Assembly: GCA_001465935.1 (NCBI GenBank)
Contig: LNKV01000038.1
Location: forward strand, 380,176-444,175
DNA length: 64,000 bases
Reading direction: 5' to 3'
From: Clarireedia homoeocarpa
Taxonomy: Eukaryota > Ascomycota > Leotiomycetes > Helotiales > Rutstroemiaceae
Part shown: one piece after another, positions 61,963-64,000 of the stretch
Layout of the letters: each line of letters opens with the position of its first letter
Numbering within the stretch: the stretch's first letter is position 1
Notes under the pieces: model-generated
What the model saw: only the letters and a program-made list of their open reading frames with translations
What the model was told of the DNA's origin: nothing
The model's database searches: none
Position numbers and translations under genes: made by a program

Positions 61963-64000
61963 ATGTCTTCACTACATGCAGCACCGTCATATTGTTCATT
62001 GGTAGAGGGGAAAAGAAGGAAGCTCCGAAAAGGTACTCACAGCTGCTGGGAATGCAAAAGACGAAAGATGAAGTGCATCTACGACTCGCCTGTGAATGCT
62101 ACGATATGCAGTGGCTGTCGACGGAGAGGATCCAAATGTCTTAGTCAAGAGTTTCCAGAGGAGAGCCCACTTCCACTTCATGGGACACATGATGGCGATA
62201 CCCATGATGAAGGAGTACATGCGCCACGCAGCGAAGATGATGATCAGGTCAACGCTGGTATTCCCACTCCACTTTCAACGACTTCGGACCCTCCACAATC
62301 TCTAGGCTTATCTAAGTCTACCAAGGTATGCACTGCAATACACTACCGATTTTTCGACGTCGCTCAGTGAAAACAACTAGCATGAGAATGACATTCGCCA
62401 ATTCACTACGCGCATCTCCGCCTCAAAACCAAACTATGAGACCTTGTCACTGTTTTTACATGGCTCACTTCCCTCACGAGAAGATACGGAGCGCATTTGC
62501 AAAGCCAGTCGTCATCCCACTTTTGTCGCGCATGAAGTCATGACCATACCATACACAACCCTCGAAGAGAAGGAGTTAAGACCGTCTAACAGCTTATTAG
62601 ACATTCCTGAGCCAAACAGTCATCCTGTTCTGATAGCACGGCATATGCTCATGCTCGCAACTTTTATCCAGCACCTACATCCAGATCTCCATAAAGAGAT
62701 AAAAGGCCTTTTGGAACCGCCGCGGGCTTTAATGACACGATTGGTAGATATTGCTGTCATTCTTGTTACGACTAATGACGAACTGCTTGGCAGTATCGAA
62801 GGCTTGGAATGCGTTATGATGGAAGGTATCTACCAAGCAAACATTGGAAACATTCGACGAAGCTGGGTATCAATTCGGCGAGCAATGGCAATCGCACAGT
62901 TGATGGGAATCAATCGACCAGGTAACAACGCACAGTACAAGATACTCGATCCTACAAAGAAATATTATCCACATCTCATGTGGTTCCGGATTGTCTTTCT
63001 TGACCGTTTTGCATGTTTGTTGTTGGGTCTTTCACAAGGCTCTCTTGACCGAAGTATGGCATCCGAAGCGTTGTTGGCGAACGACACTCTGATGGGACGC
63101 GTGGAACGGATTCACTGCGTAGTTGCATCTCGAATTTTGGAGCGCAATGAATCCAAGGAAAGCTCGCATAACTTTTCTTTGACTCGTAGTATTGACATGG
63201 AGCTGCAAAAAGCAGCCCGAAGCCTTCCCAGTAAATGGTGGCTAGCGCCCAACTTCGACACTGAGTCAACTGATGCACAATCCTTATTTTGGGATACGCG
63301 CCGCCTCGGTGCGCAAGTCATACATTACAACCTCCTAAACCAGCTCCATATTCCGTTCATGCTTCGATCCTCACCAGGCGTTCGCAATTATGAGTACTCT
63401 CGAATCACATGTGTGAATGCTTCGCGAGAAGTGCTCACCCGATTCATCACACTACGTAGTTTTAACCATGTGGTATATAACTGTCGTACAGTAGATTTCA
63501 TTGCACTTATGGCAGCCTTGACATTGCTACTAGCTCATATAGACAGTTATCAATTGGGAGCAGAGAACTTACTCGCCCATCAGTATCATAGTGATCGCGC
63601 CATGATTGAGCAGGTCCAGGAGAACATGAAAGAGCTGAATCGTCTGAATTCTGACAATCTAAGTGCGCAGAGTGCGGACCTGCTACGCCGGCTTTTAGCT
63701 ATTGAGATGGATCCAACGGCGGAAGAGATTTGTCCGCGTTCTGTCAGGAGGGTGAGTGTGGAGGAACCAGGGATCGAGATGCCGCCAGATCAGGATGACG
63801 ATGTGGCTGTAAGCGTCCATATCCCATATTTTGGTGTCATAAAAATTTCTCGTGAAGGGATGAGGAAGGAAGTCCCCGAGGCACGAATTCCGACTACAAC
63901 CGCTTGTGCGAGTAGCGGGCAGGTACTTTCTGCAGGCACCCGAACATATTGCCCAGATATCCTCACATCGTCTGGCGACGTGTTGAGTATAGGGACTAGT
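61963..64000 (+). CDS. Zn2Cys6 fungal transcription factor, cut by window end
   Basis: Exon 1 is 61963-62325 and exon 2 begins at 62381 after a 55-base intron in phase 0; the frame stays open to the window end, at least 661 residues. The zinc cluster lies at residues 28-59: Cys28, Cys31, Cys38, Cys49, Cys52 and Cys59, a standard C-x2-C-x6-C-x10-C-x2-C-x6-C. It is followed by an acidic, Ser/Thr/Pro-rich linker. Residues about 170-480 form a fungal-specific transcription-factor (MHR) region, with VSIRRAMAIAQLMGIN and YYPHLMWFRIVFLDRFACLL as recognisable helices. Such regulators commonly control neighbouring genes. The divergent transporter and the CoA-transferase beyond it are the natural candidates. 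Confidence 0.92.

Noticed and set aside
1..64000. tRNA, rRNA, CRISPR-like arrays and intact transposons
   Set aside because: By eye I found no tRNA box pattern with a matching cloverleaf, no rRNA sequence, no spaced repeat array of CRISPR type, and no transposase, reverse transcriptase or terminal repeats. A tRNAscan or repeat-library search would settle this.

Overview
The window is nuclear DNA of a filamentous ascomycete (Pezizomycotina). Support comes from short GT-AG introns of 48-90 bases, a Zn2Cys6 regulator, a CCAVM-tailed G-protein gamma subunit, and fungal forms of eIF3a, Pdx1 and the F1 delta subunit. The microsatellite-rich, AT-leaning spacers and the protein style suggest Leotiomycetes (Sclerotiniaceae-like). 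That placement is inference and was not tested. I joined exons by hand where a conserved protein continued across a GT-AG gap in the right phase.

Layout. 0-12 kb is conserved housekeeping: eIF3a (minus), the heterotrimeric G gamma subunit (plus, two exons), a selenoprotein-W-like Rdx protein (plus, four exons), and a divergent pair of mitochondrial genes, pyruvate dehydrogenase component X (minus) and a TMEM223/Mrx15-like inner-membrane protein (plus). 12.1-22.9 kb shows no gene I can support; it is rich in microsatellites and short tandem repeats. 22.9-32.7 kb holds a leucine-rich-repeat protein, the COPII GTPase Sar1 (six exons) and a patatin-like Tgl4/5-type lipase, all plus strand. 33-38 kb is accessory in character: a short SesA/Helo-like STAND N-terminal domain with no NTPase, a large protein of unknown family with unresolved reading-frame breaks, and a fragment of a membrane protein. 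38-42 kb holds a Cys-rich hypothetical protein and the five-exon F1 delta gene. 42-54 kb has long repeat-rich spacers, a DUF2457-like acidic protein and an Arg/Ser/Asp/Glu-rich charged protein; it also contains the single N of the window, flanked by two near-identical copies of one sequence, which looks like an assembly seam.

The last 8 kb is the best candidate for a functional gene group: a family III CoA-transferase, a DHA1-type MFS transporter and, divergent from the transporter across 505 bases, a Zn2Cys6 regulator that runs off the window end. This is the usual arrangement of a small catabolic or secondary-metabolite module (enzyme, exporter or importer, pathway-specific regulator). Its substrate cannot be read from the sequence.

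I found no convincing tRNA, rRNA, intact transposon or CRISPR-like array, and no clearly undescribed system. The most unusual items are the stop-free, frame-preserving 54-base intron in the F1 delta gene, the 759-base intron inside the Rdx fold, the orphan STAND N-domain and the broken large gene.
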